Positions 1 through 7,328 of a DNA stretch of 39,692 nt are shown piece by piece; position 1 is the stretch's first letter, and each line of letters opens with the position of its first letter. The stretch is from the IMG/VR virus record IMGVR_UViG_3300025009_000239, positions 1 to 39,692 of that record. One strand, given 5' to 3'. The translations under genes and the position numbers were made by a program. The notes under the pieces are model-generated. The model was not told the origin of the DNA, ran no database searches, and worked only from the letters and a program-made list of their open reading frames with translations. This DNA comes from a virus.

Positions 1-13
1 TCAGGCCACCTGA

Positions 14-56
14 TGACAGGAGGTGAGATAAAGGAAAGGGGAGAGGCGCGATAAAT
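14..56. other. Left phage end with two transposase-site candidates
   Basis: The proposed left terminus begins TGA at 14. Two copies of an 11-bp site follow: a diverged outer copy GTGAGATAAAG at 23-33 and a perfect inner copy GCGCGATAAAT at 46-56. The outer copy starts 9 bp from the end and the inner one 32 bp from it. The right end shows the same sites at the same two distances on the other strand. Mu-type transposases bind several such end sites, so these are probably the transposase-binding sites. No 5-bp target duplication is visible between base 13 and base 39663, so the exact terminal base is an inference. Confidence 0.6.
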
Positions 57-98
57 CGGGATTTTGGGGGACTGACCGGTCCGAAGTGGGACGGGGCC

Positions 99-144
99 GG
101 AAAAGTGGCTTTTCCAATGCAAAAGCGACAGTGGTGGCGCTTTT
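99..144 (-). terminator. Tandem hairpins downstream of the left late operon
   Basis: Two hairpins lie between the last left-arm gene and the phage end. The first is a perfect 7-bp stem GGAAAAG/CTTTTCC (99-105 with 109-115) closed by a 3-nt loop. The second is AAAAGCG/CGCTTTT (121-127 with 138-144) with a 10-nt loop. Read on the minus strand, each has a short T run in its descending arm. They could end the leftward late transcript before it leaves the phage. The rest of 1-153 shows only the end sites and no gene. Confidence 0.45.
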
Positions 145-153
145 GAGATCCCG

Positions 154-348
154 TCAACGTCCGCCCTTGCCCTTGGGCGGATGGCCGAAATGATAGCCGC
201 CGCAGAACTGGCAGCGGTATGGCGTCATGTAGCCCTGGTAGCCCTTGCGGCGATGCAGGGCGTTCATTGAGGCCTGTGCATCACCATGGCTTGTGAAGCG
301 CAGCTTGCCGAGGCAGCTGTTGCGGCGGATCCGACGCTTGCTGCTCAT
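154..348 (-). CDS. Small conserved phage protein with Cys/His cluster
   Basis: A basic 64-residue protein and the last gene of the leftward late operon. The N-terminus is MSSKRRIRRNSC. The C-terminal half contains Y-x-C-x-x-C-x-x-Y-H-x-G-H, which could form a small zinc knuckle. Small proteins of this kind occur near head genes of many proteobacterial phages, but I know of no established function. The start at 348 is chosen because its ATG overlaps the stop of the preceding gene (ATGA); a longer reading frame back to 510 would run through that gene. Late expression and position suggest a packaging or head-related role, which is inference. Confidence 0.7.
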   Translation of the reverse strand: MSSKRRIRRNSCLGKLRFTSHGDAQASMNALHRRKGYQGYMTPYRCQFCGGYHFGHPPKGKGGR

Positions 349-584
349 TCGACTTCCAGCGCCACGGGTGGCATGGTTGAGCCGATCAGCGACAGGGCGA
401 TCAGACCTCCAGCGTTCAGGGTCGCCAGTTCCTGCGCTGTCGGCCGCCAGTAGGACTTCACCACCGGCAGGCCGTCGGCCTCCGTGACTGTGATCGCGAT
501 CGCGTTGCACGGCAGCTGCTGTTGATCCCAGCCCGATGGGGCGCCGAGAACGCGGTTGTTCGATGGGTGCTGAGTCGGTCGCAT
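345..584 (-). CDS. Conserved phage protein, unknown function
   Basis: A 79-residue protein starting MRPTQHPSNNRVLGAP. It lies 4 nt after the gpG-like gene and overlaps the next gene by 4 nt. The middle part has the pattern LPVVKSYWRPT followed by ELATLNAGG and a TMPPVALEV tail. I recognise this as a recurrent small protein of Mu-like and other phages, but no function can be given. No signal peptide, membrane segment or cysteine motif is visible apart from a single Cys near residue 26. The tight packing shows that it is translated with the head genes. Confidence 0.7.
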   Translation of the reverse strand: MRPTQHPSNNRVLGAPSGWDQQQLPCNAIAITVTEADGLPVVKSYWRPTAQELATLNAGGLIALSLIGSTMPPVALEVE

Positions 585-588
585 CGGA

Positions 589-1098
589 TCACTCCCCCAG
601 CATGTACGACCCGACCAGGTCGGCGATGTTGATCTTGTCGGCCTCTGAGGCTCCCAGGAAGGGGCGGGCCGGGATGTTGCCCCATAGGTGGGGGAAGTCG
701 CTTTTCTTGCCGCCGAACTGCTGCATGGCGGCGTAGACCATGGGGCTGCCGATGCCGACTTCGTTGTCGCTCAGCAACTGGTAGTTGATCGTAGTGGCCA
801 GTGCCATGGTTTCGCCTGTGAGCGGCTTCTTGCCTGCGATCTTGGCTTCGGTTTTCTTCGAGCGCGTGCCGTCCTTCTTGCGCGCGAACAGGTCGCCGTA
901 GCGGGCGATGGTGGTCGCGCTGTTCTGTGCCCAGGGCGTGCCGTCCGGTGCTTTCGCGGTGGAAAAGCGCCTTTTCGTGGACTTGGTCTGGTCTTCGCCG
1001 ATCTCGGCGAGCACTGGGCGGAAGTTTTTCGCTCGGTCGAGCATGCCCTGCAGGTAGTCGAGCCCGCTGCGGTTGGTCAGTTCGATGAGTTGCGCCAT
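589..1098 (-). CDS. Virion morphogenesis protein, Mu gpG-like
   Basis: A 169-residue protein matching the phage virion morphogenesis family (Mu gpG type), thought to act in head completion or head-tail joining. The family pattern is visible: a helical N-terminus, then RRF followed by a DGTPWA loop, then a KPLTGETMALATTINYQ region and a late GIGSPMVYAAMQQFGG segment, followed by an IPARPFLG motif. In Mu the gene follows gp30, as it does here. The start ATG at 1098 is preceded by GGGAG, which lies in the stop region of the 29-residue frame upstream. Confidence 0.85.
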   Translation of the reverse strand: MAQLIELTNRSGLDYLQGMLDRAKNFRPVLAEIGEDQTKSTKRRFSTAKAPDGTPWAQNSATTIARYGDLFARKKDGTRSKKTEAKIAGKKPLTGETMALATTINYQLLSDNEVGIGSPMVYAAMQQFGGKKSDFPHLWGNIPARPFLGASEADKINIADLVGSYMLGE

Positions 1099-1101
1099 GC
1101 C

Positions 1102-1191
1102 TTACTCCCGCCTAAAATCAAGGCTCCCCGTGAACATCGGCCCCCGGCAGTCAACGCCGGATTCGTCTTGGACGTCTTGGTCGAGGTGCAT
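1102..1191 (-). CDS. Possible 29-residue peptide between gp30 and gpG
   Basis: A short frame, MHLDQDVQDESGVDC..., exactly fills the gap between the gp30-like stop and the gpG start. Its ATG at 1191 is preceded by GAGGA, which overlaps the TGA of the gp30-like gene, a usual arrangement for translational coupling. Its stop lies 3 nt before the gpG start codon. There is no recognisable domain. It could be a real micro-protein or only a coupling leader that carries ribosomes into gpG. Confidence 0.4.
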   Translation of the reverse strand: MHLDQDVQDESGVDCRGPMFTGSLDFRRE

Positions 1192-1199
1192 GGGGTTCC

Positions 1200-2405
1200 T
1201 CATTTCTGGGCCTTGGTTTTGATCACCAGGCTCTCCAGCTGCAGGGAGCGGTTCCGCTTCCCAGACAGCACCTCCCACACCGCACGGAACACCTCGCCGT
1301 TGATGGCCTTCGTGGACACGACCGTGGGGTTTCCATGGCGTGACGCCTTGCCAGCGCGCAGGGCATCGGCGTCGTTGAGCGCCTGCAGCAGCAGTGCGAA
1401 GTCGGCAGGCCTGGCTGGGCGCTGACCGGCACCGTCGAATTTGTGGGAGCCGTCCACATGGCGCGGCGCTTCGGCCGGCAGCATGACGGTGAAGCCTTCC
1501 ACGGGTGTACCCGCCACGGCACCGAGCTTGCCCGGCTGCTCGACAAAGCCCATCCACAGCGGATCGCGGCGCTGCCTGTCGGCCAGCACGTCGCGCACGA
1601 AGTCCTGCACCAGGTCCTGCGCGTTGATGGTCCGGTTCACATCGGCCGACAGGGCCTTGCTGATCGCTGGCGGGTATTCGATCAGCTTGTCCTGCACGAA
1701 CGTGCGCAGATCGTCGTCGGCGCGGGCGCCTGGTGCGTAGTCCCAGCCTTCGTCGATGCCGGCCGGTGCGCCGGTCTTCGGGTCGGCGGCCAGCCAGCCT
1801 TCTGGTGGCTCGGTGGCGTCGCCATCGGCCGGCGCTTTGACCGCGACGACGCGGCATTTGCAGCCCCAGCCGTTGGGCGGGAAATGGGTGCTCCAGAACG
1901 GGTGGTCGTGGCGCAGCGTGAGGCCTGCATCGCCCCAGGCCTTGTGGTGCGGCCGGGGCGTGGTCACGCTGTCGTCGTGCACGTAGCGCCAGAACGGGCG
2001 GCGCGAGAGCAGCGCCGGGTCCAGCAGCTGCTTGCGGCGCCCGGCTGCGTAGGAGGTGGCCAGGTTGGTCTGGTAGATCACCCGCGTGCGCCAGGCTTCG
2101 CCGGCCTTGGTGCCTTCACCGGTCCAGCCGGTCCAGCCGTTCTTTTGCACGATGGCCTTGAACTGCTTGCGGAACTCGCCGATGCTGCCGCCCTGCACCG
2201 CGTTATCCACCGCACCGCGCAGGTCGTGCAGCAGGTCGGCCTTCATGGCGCCGGCCACCATGAACGCGCGGTCGTGCGCGCCGCGCTGGATGTCGCGCCA
2301 GGTCTCGCTGGGCAGGTTGAGCTTCTTGCGGAAAAACTCGATCTGCTCGGTGAACTGCTGCCGAGCGCCGTCCAGCGTTTCCTTGGGCGTCAGACCGTCA
2401 GGCAC
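1200..2405 (-). CDS. MuF-type minor head protein, Mu gp30-like, with extra C-terminal domain
   Basis: A 401-residue minor head protein that probably joins the portal inside the procapsid. The MuF (SPP1 gp7 / Mu F) domain covers roughly residues 60-200. It shows TNLATSYAAGRR, then WRYVHDDSVTTPRPHHKAW, then FPPNGWGCKCRV, which carries the family's Cys pair. The C-terminal part, about 280-401, looks separate: a histidine near the middle (APRHVDGSHKFD), helices, and an ending INGEVFRAVWEV...LQLESLVIKT. That layout resembles the barnase/EndoU/RelE-like nuclease domains often fused to phage MuF proteins. This second assignment is tentative. The start overlaps the portal stop by 8 nt. Confidence 0.85.
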   Translation of the reverse strand: MPDGLTPKETLDGARQQFTEQIEFFRKKLNLPSETWRDIQRGAHDRAFMVAGAMKADLLHDLRGAVDNAVQGGSIGEFRKQFKAIVQKNGWTGWTGEGTKAGEAWRTRVIYQTNLATSYAAGRRKQLLDPALLSRRPFWRYVHDDSVTTPRPHHKAWGDAGLTLRHDHPFWSTHFPPNGWGCKCRVVAVKAPADGDATEPPEGWLAADPKTGAPAGIDEGWDYAPGARADDDLRTFVQDKLIEYPPAISKALSADVNRTINAQDLVQDFVRDVLADRQRRDPLWMGFVEQPGKLGAVAGTPVEGFTVMLPAEAPRHVDGSHKFDGAGQRPARPADFALLLQALNDADALRAGKASRHGNPTVVSTKAINGEVFRAVWEVLSGKRNRSLQLESLVIKTKAQK

Positions 2406-3993
2406 CGGCGCTCTCCTGTGCCGCGGCGTCCATGCCTTGCAGCTGGGCCAGCGTGAAGGCCAGCTGCATCAGCTCCTGCAGGTGCTCGGTGGGCAGATTG
2501 CCATAGGCGCCCAGCAGCGCCTCCTGCAGGGCGTCTGGCTTGTCATAGGCCGGGTTGCTGACCAGTTCCTGCAGGCGGTCGATCCAGTTGCCCACCAGGT
2601 GGGCCGAACCGTCGCCCAGGCGGCGCGTAAGTGCGGCCGTGGCCGAGGTGGTGGCGGCTGCTGCGGATTCGGCAAAGCTGGCCGGTTTGTCGTCAACAGT
2701 TGAGGAGCTACCCGGCTTGTTCTCCAGATCGGGTTTCTTGTTGTTCACAACAGGCAAGCCGGGTGCTGGCAACGTGGGCAGAGGTGGCGGCGCCTTCTTC
2801 TTCGTCCAGCCCTCGCCGTACTTCGCGCGCAGCGTGTCCTCGTCGAGCTCGTAGCCCATGGCGTGGATGAGCGTGTCGGTCTCGGCGACCGACTTGGTGT
2901 CTTCCTCTTCCTTCACCTGGCGGTACACGGCGCAGGGCTCCAGGCCGTTGAGTTCGCAGATCCACGCGATCAGCGTTTCGTTGAGCGTTTCGCTCAATAG
3001 GTCGCTGTCGGCCTGGGTCAGGTCTTGCCGGACGTTCTGCCGCTCTTTTGAAGCAGCTGCGAGCGCGCCGCCACCGGAGCCTGAGGGCTCCTGACCGGTG
3101 AGCACCTCGGCGATCCACTCGTCCATGTAGCGCACCAGCTGCTCTTGCGTGGTCACGTTGCCGGCCAGCTTGCTCTCCAGCAATGCGATCTCCATGCCCT
3201 CGGGCGTGGCCAGGTAGCCATCATTGCTCATGGCGCGCAGCGCGCTCACCAGCGTGGCCTTTTCCTTCGGGCTGGCGTTGCGCGGGTATTTGCCGTGCGG
3301 CGTGGGCGAGCCGAAGCGGTCGTTGAGCTTGTTCCAGGCGACGATGCCCTTGCGCTTGAAGAACACCGGCCAATACAGCTGCAGGCCCAGACCGGTGCCA
3401 TAGGGGTTGTCGTCTTCCGGGTTGACGCGGTGCACGATGAATTTGCGCTCCGGTACCGGGATGCCTTTTTGCATTGCCTCGCGCGTGAGCATCTGCAGCT
3501 GGGCCGGGCTGTTCTCGTCGTCCTGCACATAGACGAAACGCTTCTGCGCGCGCTTGGGCACGCGGGCCGGCACCACCAGGTTGTCGCGCACGGTCCAGAT
3601 GATCTCGGCGATCGCGTGGCCGGCCAGCAGCGCCTCCTGCATGTCGGAGCAAAGCCGGTCGAACGCGAAACCCTTGAGGATCTCGGTCAGCGTGAGCACG
3701 TCGGCGCTGGCCTTGGCCGAGTTCTTCTCGCGCGGCTCCACTTGCCACGCCTTGCCCACCAGGGCCAGCTGGCGCTTCTGCAGACCGCTGAACACCTTGC
3801 CGTCGCGCCGCAGGTCGCGGTACAGCTCCACACCACCGTTGCCGCGCTCGATGAGCAACGGGTCGTTGGTGCGCAGGATGCCCATGTAGGGCGCTTCGAA
3901 GGGATCGCGCAGGCGATTGGCGAACTCGGCGGTGAGTTCGGGTGTGATGCCCGACTTGCTGGCCTCGGCCGGTGGGGTCTTGGGCTTAGCCAT
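2398..3993 (-). CDS. Portal protein, Mu gp29-like (DUF935)
   Basis: A 531-residue portal protein that forms the ring through which DNA enters the head and to which the tail attaches. The sequence follows the DUF935 (Mu gp29) type: an N-terminal stretch with DPFEAPYMGILRTNDPLL, then GLQKRQLALVGKAWQVEP, then a central region with NPYGTGLGLQLYWPVFFKRKG and DRFGSPTPHGKYP, all typical of the family. The C-terminal 100 residues are rich in Ala, Pro and Lys. ATG 3993 is preferred to TTG 4008 because it has a GGAG-like site upstream and gives the MAKPKT start. The gene overlaps the terminase by 8 nt. Confidence 0.9.
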   Translation of the reverse strand: MAKPKTPPAEASKSGITPELTAEFANRLRDPFEAPYMGILRTNDPLLIERGNGGVELYRDLRRDGKVFSGLQKRQLALVGKAWQVEPREKNSAKASADVLTLTEILKGFAFDRLCSDMQEALLAGHAIAEIIWTVRDNLVVPARVPKRAQKRFVYVQDDENSPAQLQMLTREAMQKGIPVPERKFIVHRVNPEDDNPYGTGLGLQLYWPVFFKRKGIVAWNKLNDRFGSPTPHGKYPRNASPKEKATLVSALRAMSNDGYLATPEGMEIALLESKLAGNVTTQEQLVRYMDEWIAEVLTGQEPSGSGGGALAAASKERQNVRQDLTQADSDLLSETLNETLIAWICELNGLEPCAVYRQVKEEEDTKSVAETDTLIHAMGYELDEDTLRAKYGEGWTKKKAPPPLPTLPAPGLPVVNNKKPDLENKPGSSSTVDDKPASFAESAAAATTSATAALTRRLGDGSAHLVGNWIDRLQELVSNPAYDKPDALQEALLGAYGNLPTEHLQELMQLAFTLAQLQGMDAAAQESAGA

Positions 3994-5398
3994 GGACGAA
4001 ATCTCCAAAATTTGAGCTGCTCTCGCGCGGGCCGCCGCTCATGAATTCGATGGGTGCCGATGGGTTCGACGCGGCGTGCCGCGCCAGGGCCAGCGCCCAA
4101 AAACGGTCGGCGTGGCCGATGCTGTCGCTCTCGGCCTGGAAGCGGATGTTCCCGGCGAGCGTGGTGACCTTCTGCAGCTTGCGAAAGTCGGCCCGAATGA
4201 GCGGGTCTTCGGGGATGCGGACCTTGCGGTCCTCCATGTCGCCCTTGATGGCGTAGGCCAGCGCTTCCTTGATCGGTGCGGTGAACGTGACACCTTCGAC
4301 GCGGCTTTCTCCGTACTTGTCCTGGGCGTCGTCCACCCAGCCGATGCCCAGGCCCGTGGCGTCGATGCAGGTGCGATCGCAGATCTCGATCCACGGCCAG
4401 ATCACCTTCTCCTGCTCGGACTTGCGCATCTTCTCCAGGCATTCGACGTGGCGCGTGTAGAACACGTCGCCGAGCTGCTCAAGCACCCACAGCACCGTCA
4501 AGTCCTTCTTGCGGCCGATGTCCACGCCGAGATACAGCGGGCCATGGAACGGCCCCACCAGCTCGCGCCGCCAGTCTGTGCCACCGGAGTACTCGCAGGC
4601 GGTGATCAGGCCGTATTCAAGGAACTTGGCATCGTCGTCGGCCGGGATGCACATGTATTCCTGGTCGAAGCTCTCCGCGTCGGCGGCGCCGTTCTTGATG
4701 AAGTCGAAGTACTCGGCTTCATCCATAGCAAGCCGTTCATCGTCGGCCGGCAGGGCTTGCTGGAGCTTGAAAAGGAAACCCTGTTCCAGAGCGTCTTGCA
4801 GCGTGACGCGGTGCAGGCTGATTTTCTTGGGGTTGCCCCCATAACGAGCCTCCCGAACAAGGTGATTGAAGAACGTGTGTGAGCCGCGATGCGTGCTGAA
4901 TGCTTCCAGCACGCCGCCCCAGGTGATGCCTGGGTAGGCAATGGCCCACATCTTTCGTTGGTCGGGGTGAAGGGCATATTCGTCCAGAACGCGCGAGCCG
5001 CGCTTGCCGGCCTGGGCGTCCGGATTGCTCGACATGCTGTTGATGCGCCTTCCGCTGGCGAAGCCAAGGGACTGCGCTGTCGCGCGTGTCTTGGCGTCAA
5101 TCAGTACCTCGCCGAGGTCTTTCGCGGCGAGGTTTTGAATGTTTGCCCAGAACTTGCAATCCACGATGAAGAGGCGAGCCGCTTCCTCGTCGCGACTGCT
5201 GATCCATTCGTCGTATCGCGCGCCCTGCAGGGATGCCCGTTCATTGACCGCATAGGCCGTGCACCATGTGAACCCGATCTGTCGCGACTTTTCCCCCAGC
5301 TTGAGGCGCGACTCGTCCATGATCCAGCGGGATTGGTACTTCAGAAAGATCGCTTCGAGATCTTCCGGGAGGCACTTGGCGCGGCCTTTGAGGATCAT
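3986..5398 (-). CDS. Terminase large subunit, Mu gp28-like
   Basis: A 470-residue DNA-packaging motor. The ATPase part has a deviant Walker A loop EKSRQIGFT at residues 36-44 and a Walker B RVLDEY at 136-141 (catalytic pair D139/E140). The nuclease part has the expected acidic residues: D293 in LGVDIGRKKDLT, D346 in TCIDATGLGIGW and D431 in GHADRFWALALA. This is the Mu gp28 type of large terminase, which cuts and packages integrated phage DNA by headful. It is a little shorter than Mu gp28. A 62-residue membrane protein and another small gene separate it from the small subunit. Confidence 0.9.
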   Translation of the reverse strand: MILKGRAKCLPEDLEAIFLKYQSRWIMDESRLKLGEKSRQIGFTWCTAYAVNERASLQGARYDEWISSRDEEAARLFIVDCKFWANIQNLAAKDLGEVLIDAKTRATAQSLGFASGRRINSMSSNPDAQAGKRGSRVLDEYALHPDQRKMWAIAYPGITWGGVLEAFSTHRGSHTFFNHLVREARYGGNPKKISLHRVTLQDALEQGFLFKLQQALPADDERLAMDEAEYFDFIKNGAADAESFDQEYMCIPADDDAKFLEYGLITACEYSGGTDWRRELVGPFHGPLYLGVDIGRKKDLTVLWVLEQLGDVFYTRHVECLEKMRKSEQEKVIWPWIEICDRTCIDATGLGIGWVDDAQDKYGESRVEGVTFTAPIKEALAYAIKGDMEDRKVRIPEDPLIRADFRKLQKVTTLAGNIRFQAESDSIGHADRFWALALARHAASNPSAPIEFMSGGPRESSSNFGDFVHG

Positions 5399-5403
5399 GG
5401 CTG

Positions 5404-5592
5404 CTACTTAAAAATGGCCGCGACGATCCAGGCGATGGCAATCACAACCATCGCTGGAAACAGCATTAAGAGGCGTGTGATTCCTCCCATGAATCCGCCA
5501 TCATCGGCAGGCCAGAAGATCGCCCACAGCAACGCCAGTACGCTGATGGCGGTTGGTATTGCCCACCAGCCGATGGTCAAGGTGACTTGCAT
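5404..5592 (-). CDS. Small two-segment membrane protein
   Basis: A 62-residue protein made almost wholly of two hydrophobic segments, about residues 7-27 (IGWWAIPTAISVLALLWAI) and 38-60 (ITRLLMLFPAMVVIAIAW). A short DDGG turn joins them. It lies between the small and large terminase genes and ends 5 nt before the terminase start. The size and topology could fit a second holin or antiholin-like protein, or a membrane protein with another role. No family was recognised. Confidence 0.6.
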   Translation of the reverse strand: MQVTLTIGWWAIPTAISVLALLWAIFWPADDGGFMGGITRLLMLFPAMVVIAIAWIVAAIFK

Positions 5593-5605
5593 GGCGGGTT
5601 CTCTC

Positions 5606-5932
5606 TCAGACGGCTGCTTGAGCCTGCTGATACGGCATCCACTCGACGTAGCGGCCGATCACATCACCGGCGGCGTCTCGCTTGGGCTCTTCGCCTGGCT
5701 GCAGCAGATCACACGAGAGTACGGGGAACTGGTGGCCAGCGGAGTCGGTGACCAGCACATTGACCATGCGGGGACCCCACACGGCGATGATGGTGGCGTC
5801 CAGTGGTTGGCGGCGCAGCTCGGCATCGGATTGGTGAAGGGCAACCTGCATTGAGCCGGGCCCGAGAAGATCATTCTTCGACGGGCGATACCAGACCTTG
5901 CGGCCGATGGTTGGGGTGATGATTTTGCTCAT
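5606..5932 (-). CDS. Hypothetical late protein
   Basis: A 108-residue soluble protein between the gp27-like gene and the small membrane gene. It begins MSKIITPTIGRKVWYRP and has a mainly beta pattern (VWGPRMVNVLVTDSAGHQFPV), suggesting a small barrel. The start is set at ATG 5932, which has AGAGGA six bases upstream. A TTG at 5956 is the only earlier choice and overlaps the previous stop. No function is known to me. The IGRKVWYRP opening recurs in small phage proteins found near replication or packaging genes, but I cannot name the family. Confidence 0.65.
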   Translation of the reverse strand: MSKIITPTIGRKVWYRPSKNDLLGPGSMQVALHQSDAELRRQPLDATIIAVWGPRMVNVLVTDSAGHQFPVLSCDLLQPGEEPKRDAAGDVIGRYVEWMPYQQAQAAV

Positions 5933-5952
5933 GAAATTCCTCTTGGTGGTGG

Positions 5953-6495
5953 TCAAACAATGCCCAAGGCCTCGCGGATCGCGGCCTTGGTGTCGGCGGT
6001 CACGCCGCCCTTGTTGGGCATGGATTCGAGCTTCGCGCGCTGTTCTTCCAGCAGCTTGCGGCGCGCAGCCGCCTCTATCGCCTCGCGCTCTTTGATGCTC
6101 ATGGTTCGCGCCTGCATGGCGGCGCGCGCTGCGCGGGCCAGCTCGGACACTTCCTTGATAGAAATCTTGTCGTCGCTGTGCGCGTTCAACGCCGCGTTGG
6201 TGGCCAACGTGGTCACGGCCTGGGCCAGCAGCGCGCCGGCCTTGTCGCCCATGCCTTCGCCGAGTTCGTCGACCAGGGCGCTGGCCGCCGTCTCGATCTC
6301 GCGCATGCGCCCCACCATCTCGCCGAAACCCGCCTTGTAGCGGTGGATGCCCGAACGGCTCACCTCTTCTTCGGGGTACTTCTCGCGCACCTTGGCGAGC
6401 AGCTCGTCCAGCGTGTGGCGGTCTTCGCGCAGCAGCTTTTCAAGAAACCGGCGCGCGGCCGGGTCCATGCGGGAGACGGCAGACTTGCGGCCCAT
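5953..6495 (-). CDS. Small terminase subunit candidate, Mu gp27-like (DUF3486)
   Basis: A 180-residue mostly helical protein of the DUF3486 (Mu gp27) family. Mu gp27 precedes the large terminase gene and is regarded as the small terminase subunit, which would recognise the DNA to be packaged. The N-terminal part (MGRKSAVSRMDPAARRFLEKLL) leads into a putative helix-turn-helix. The central helical stretch around residues 75-150 is Ala-rich and could form a coiled coil for ring assembly. ATG 6495 follows the upstream stop closely; a longer frame to 6576 would overlap the gp26-like gene. Confidence 0.8.
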   Translation of the reverse strand: MGRKSAVSRMDPAARRFLEKLLREDRHTLDELLAKVREKYPEEEVSRSGIHRYKAGFGEMVGRMREIETAASALVDELGEGMGDKAGALLAQAVTTLATNAALNAHSDDKISIKEVSELARAARAAMQARTMSIKEREAIEAAARRKLLEEQRAKLESMPNKGGVTADTKAAIREALGIV

Positions 6496-6496
6496 G

Positions 6497-6787
6497 TCAG
6501 GCTCCCGGGCGCTTGACGCCAGGCACCACCGCGCGGCCAGCGGCCACATCGGCGCCGCGGGTGGTGAGCGTGGCAATGTGCACGCTCTCGACGGGCTCCA
6601 CCGTCACAAGGCCTTGCTCCTGCAGCCAGGCCAGATCGCCCTTGATCTGGTCGGCGCTGGGCTCGTGGCCGAATCGCGACAGCAAGGTGTGCAGCAGAAA
6701 CGAGTTCGTGCGGTAGGCGGGCAGATCGGACAGCACGCGCAGGATCACCAGGCGGCGGTCTTCGGTGAGGAAGGTGGCGAAGCTCAT
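6497..6787 (-). CDS. Winged-helix protein, Mu gp26-like
   Basis: A 96-residue protein beginning MSFATFLTEDRRLVILRVL, the hallmark of the Mu gp26 group of phage proteins. The sequence reads as a winged helix: helix 1 in RRLVILRVLSDL, a recognition helix around ADQIKGDLAWLQEQGLV, and a wing ending TLTTRGADVAAGR. It probably binds DNA or helps packaging; the exact role is unknown. Its start overlaps the stop of the DUF2730 gene (ATGA). The order gp25-gp26-gp27-gp28 is that of Mu. Confidence 0.8.
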   Translation of the reverse strand: MSFATFLTEDRRLVILRVLSDLPAYRTNSFLLHTLLSRFGHEPSADQIKGDLAWLQEQGLVTVEPVESVHIATLTTRGADVAAGRAVVPGVKRPGA

Positions 6788-7086
6788 TTTTGGTTCAGAA
6801 GAAAGTTTTCGACGCGCTCAACGCTGCGCGTCAGCGGTTCGATGCGGGCCGACACCGCCCCCATGGCGCCGGCCAGGCGTTCAACGGTGGCCACCAGGTT
6901 GTGCAGTTCCTTCTGGCTCGGCACCTGATCCATCTGCGCCTCCAGCGTCGTGATGCGCACGCGCAGCTCCATCATTTCTTGCGCGCTCGCCGACTGGCGG
7001 CCGATGATCCAGGCGTAGATGCCGATCGCGGTGACCACGAGCCATTGCACGGCCTGGAAAGAAAAGTTCATCTCTGTGACGTTCAT
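6784..7086 (-). CDS. Membrane-anchored coiled-coil protein, Mu gp25-like (DUF2730)
   Basis: A 100-residue protein with an N-terminal membrane segment at about residues 10-28 (VQWLVVTAIGIYAWIIG). It is followed by a long coiled coil with regular heptads (MMELRVRITTLEAQMDQV to VERVENFLLNQ). This is the DUF2730 layout of Mu gp25. The family lies between the lysis and packaging genes in Mu-like phages; its function is not established. ATG 7086 overlaps the stop of the zinc-finger gene, which supports this start over the earlier in-frame codon at 7140. Confidence 0.8.
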   Translation of the reverse strand: MNVTEMNFSFQAVQWLVVTAIGIYAWIIGRQSASAQEMMELRVRITTLEAQMDQVPSQKELHNLVATVERLAGAMGAVSARIEPLTRSVERVENFLLNQK

Positions 7087-7328
7087 CGGGTCCTCACTCC
7101 CATGGTGGTTTTCTCCTGGCGCTCCTGGCACGCCACGCAATACAGACAGCCCGGCACGGCCACGCGCCGAGCCTTGGGGATGCGCACACCGCAGCCGCTC
7201 GCTTCGCAGTACTCGGCCGAGTCGGCCACCGTCTTGCCCTGCAGCCCGGCGCGGCGCGCCTGTTCAAACAATGCGTCTGCGCGCATCTCGGCTTCGCGCT
7301 CGCTGGCGCGGTCGATGTCATCGGTCAA
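7083..7328 (-). CDS. TraR/DksA-type zinc-finger protein
   Basis: An 81-residue protein with a C-terminal C4 zinc finger, CEASGC then GCLYCVAC, after a helical N-terminal half (DDIDRASEREAEMRADALFEQAR). This is the short TraR type of the DksA family, whose members bind the secondary channel of RNA polymerase and alter promoter choice, including at rRNA and stress promoters. A late-operon copy might help shift host transcription, but that is inference. The likely start is TTG 7328, which overlaps the Rz stop and has GGAG about 8 nt upstream; no ATG lies in frame before residue 15. Confidence 0.8.
   Translation of the reverse strand: MTDDIDRASEREAEMRADALFEQARRAGLQGKTVADSAEYCEASGCGVRIPKARRVAVPGCLYCVACQERQEKTTMGVRTR

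Noticed and set aside
1443-2456. 337-codon plus-strand frame opposite the gp30-like gene
   Set aside because: It is antisense to a gene with clear MuF motifs and shows no start signal.
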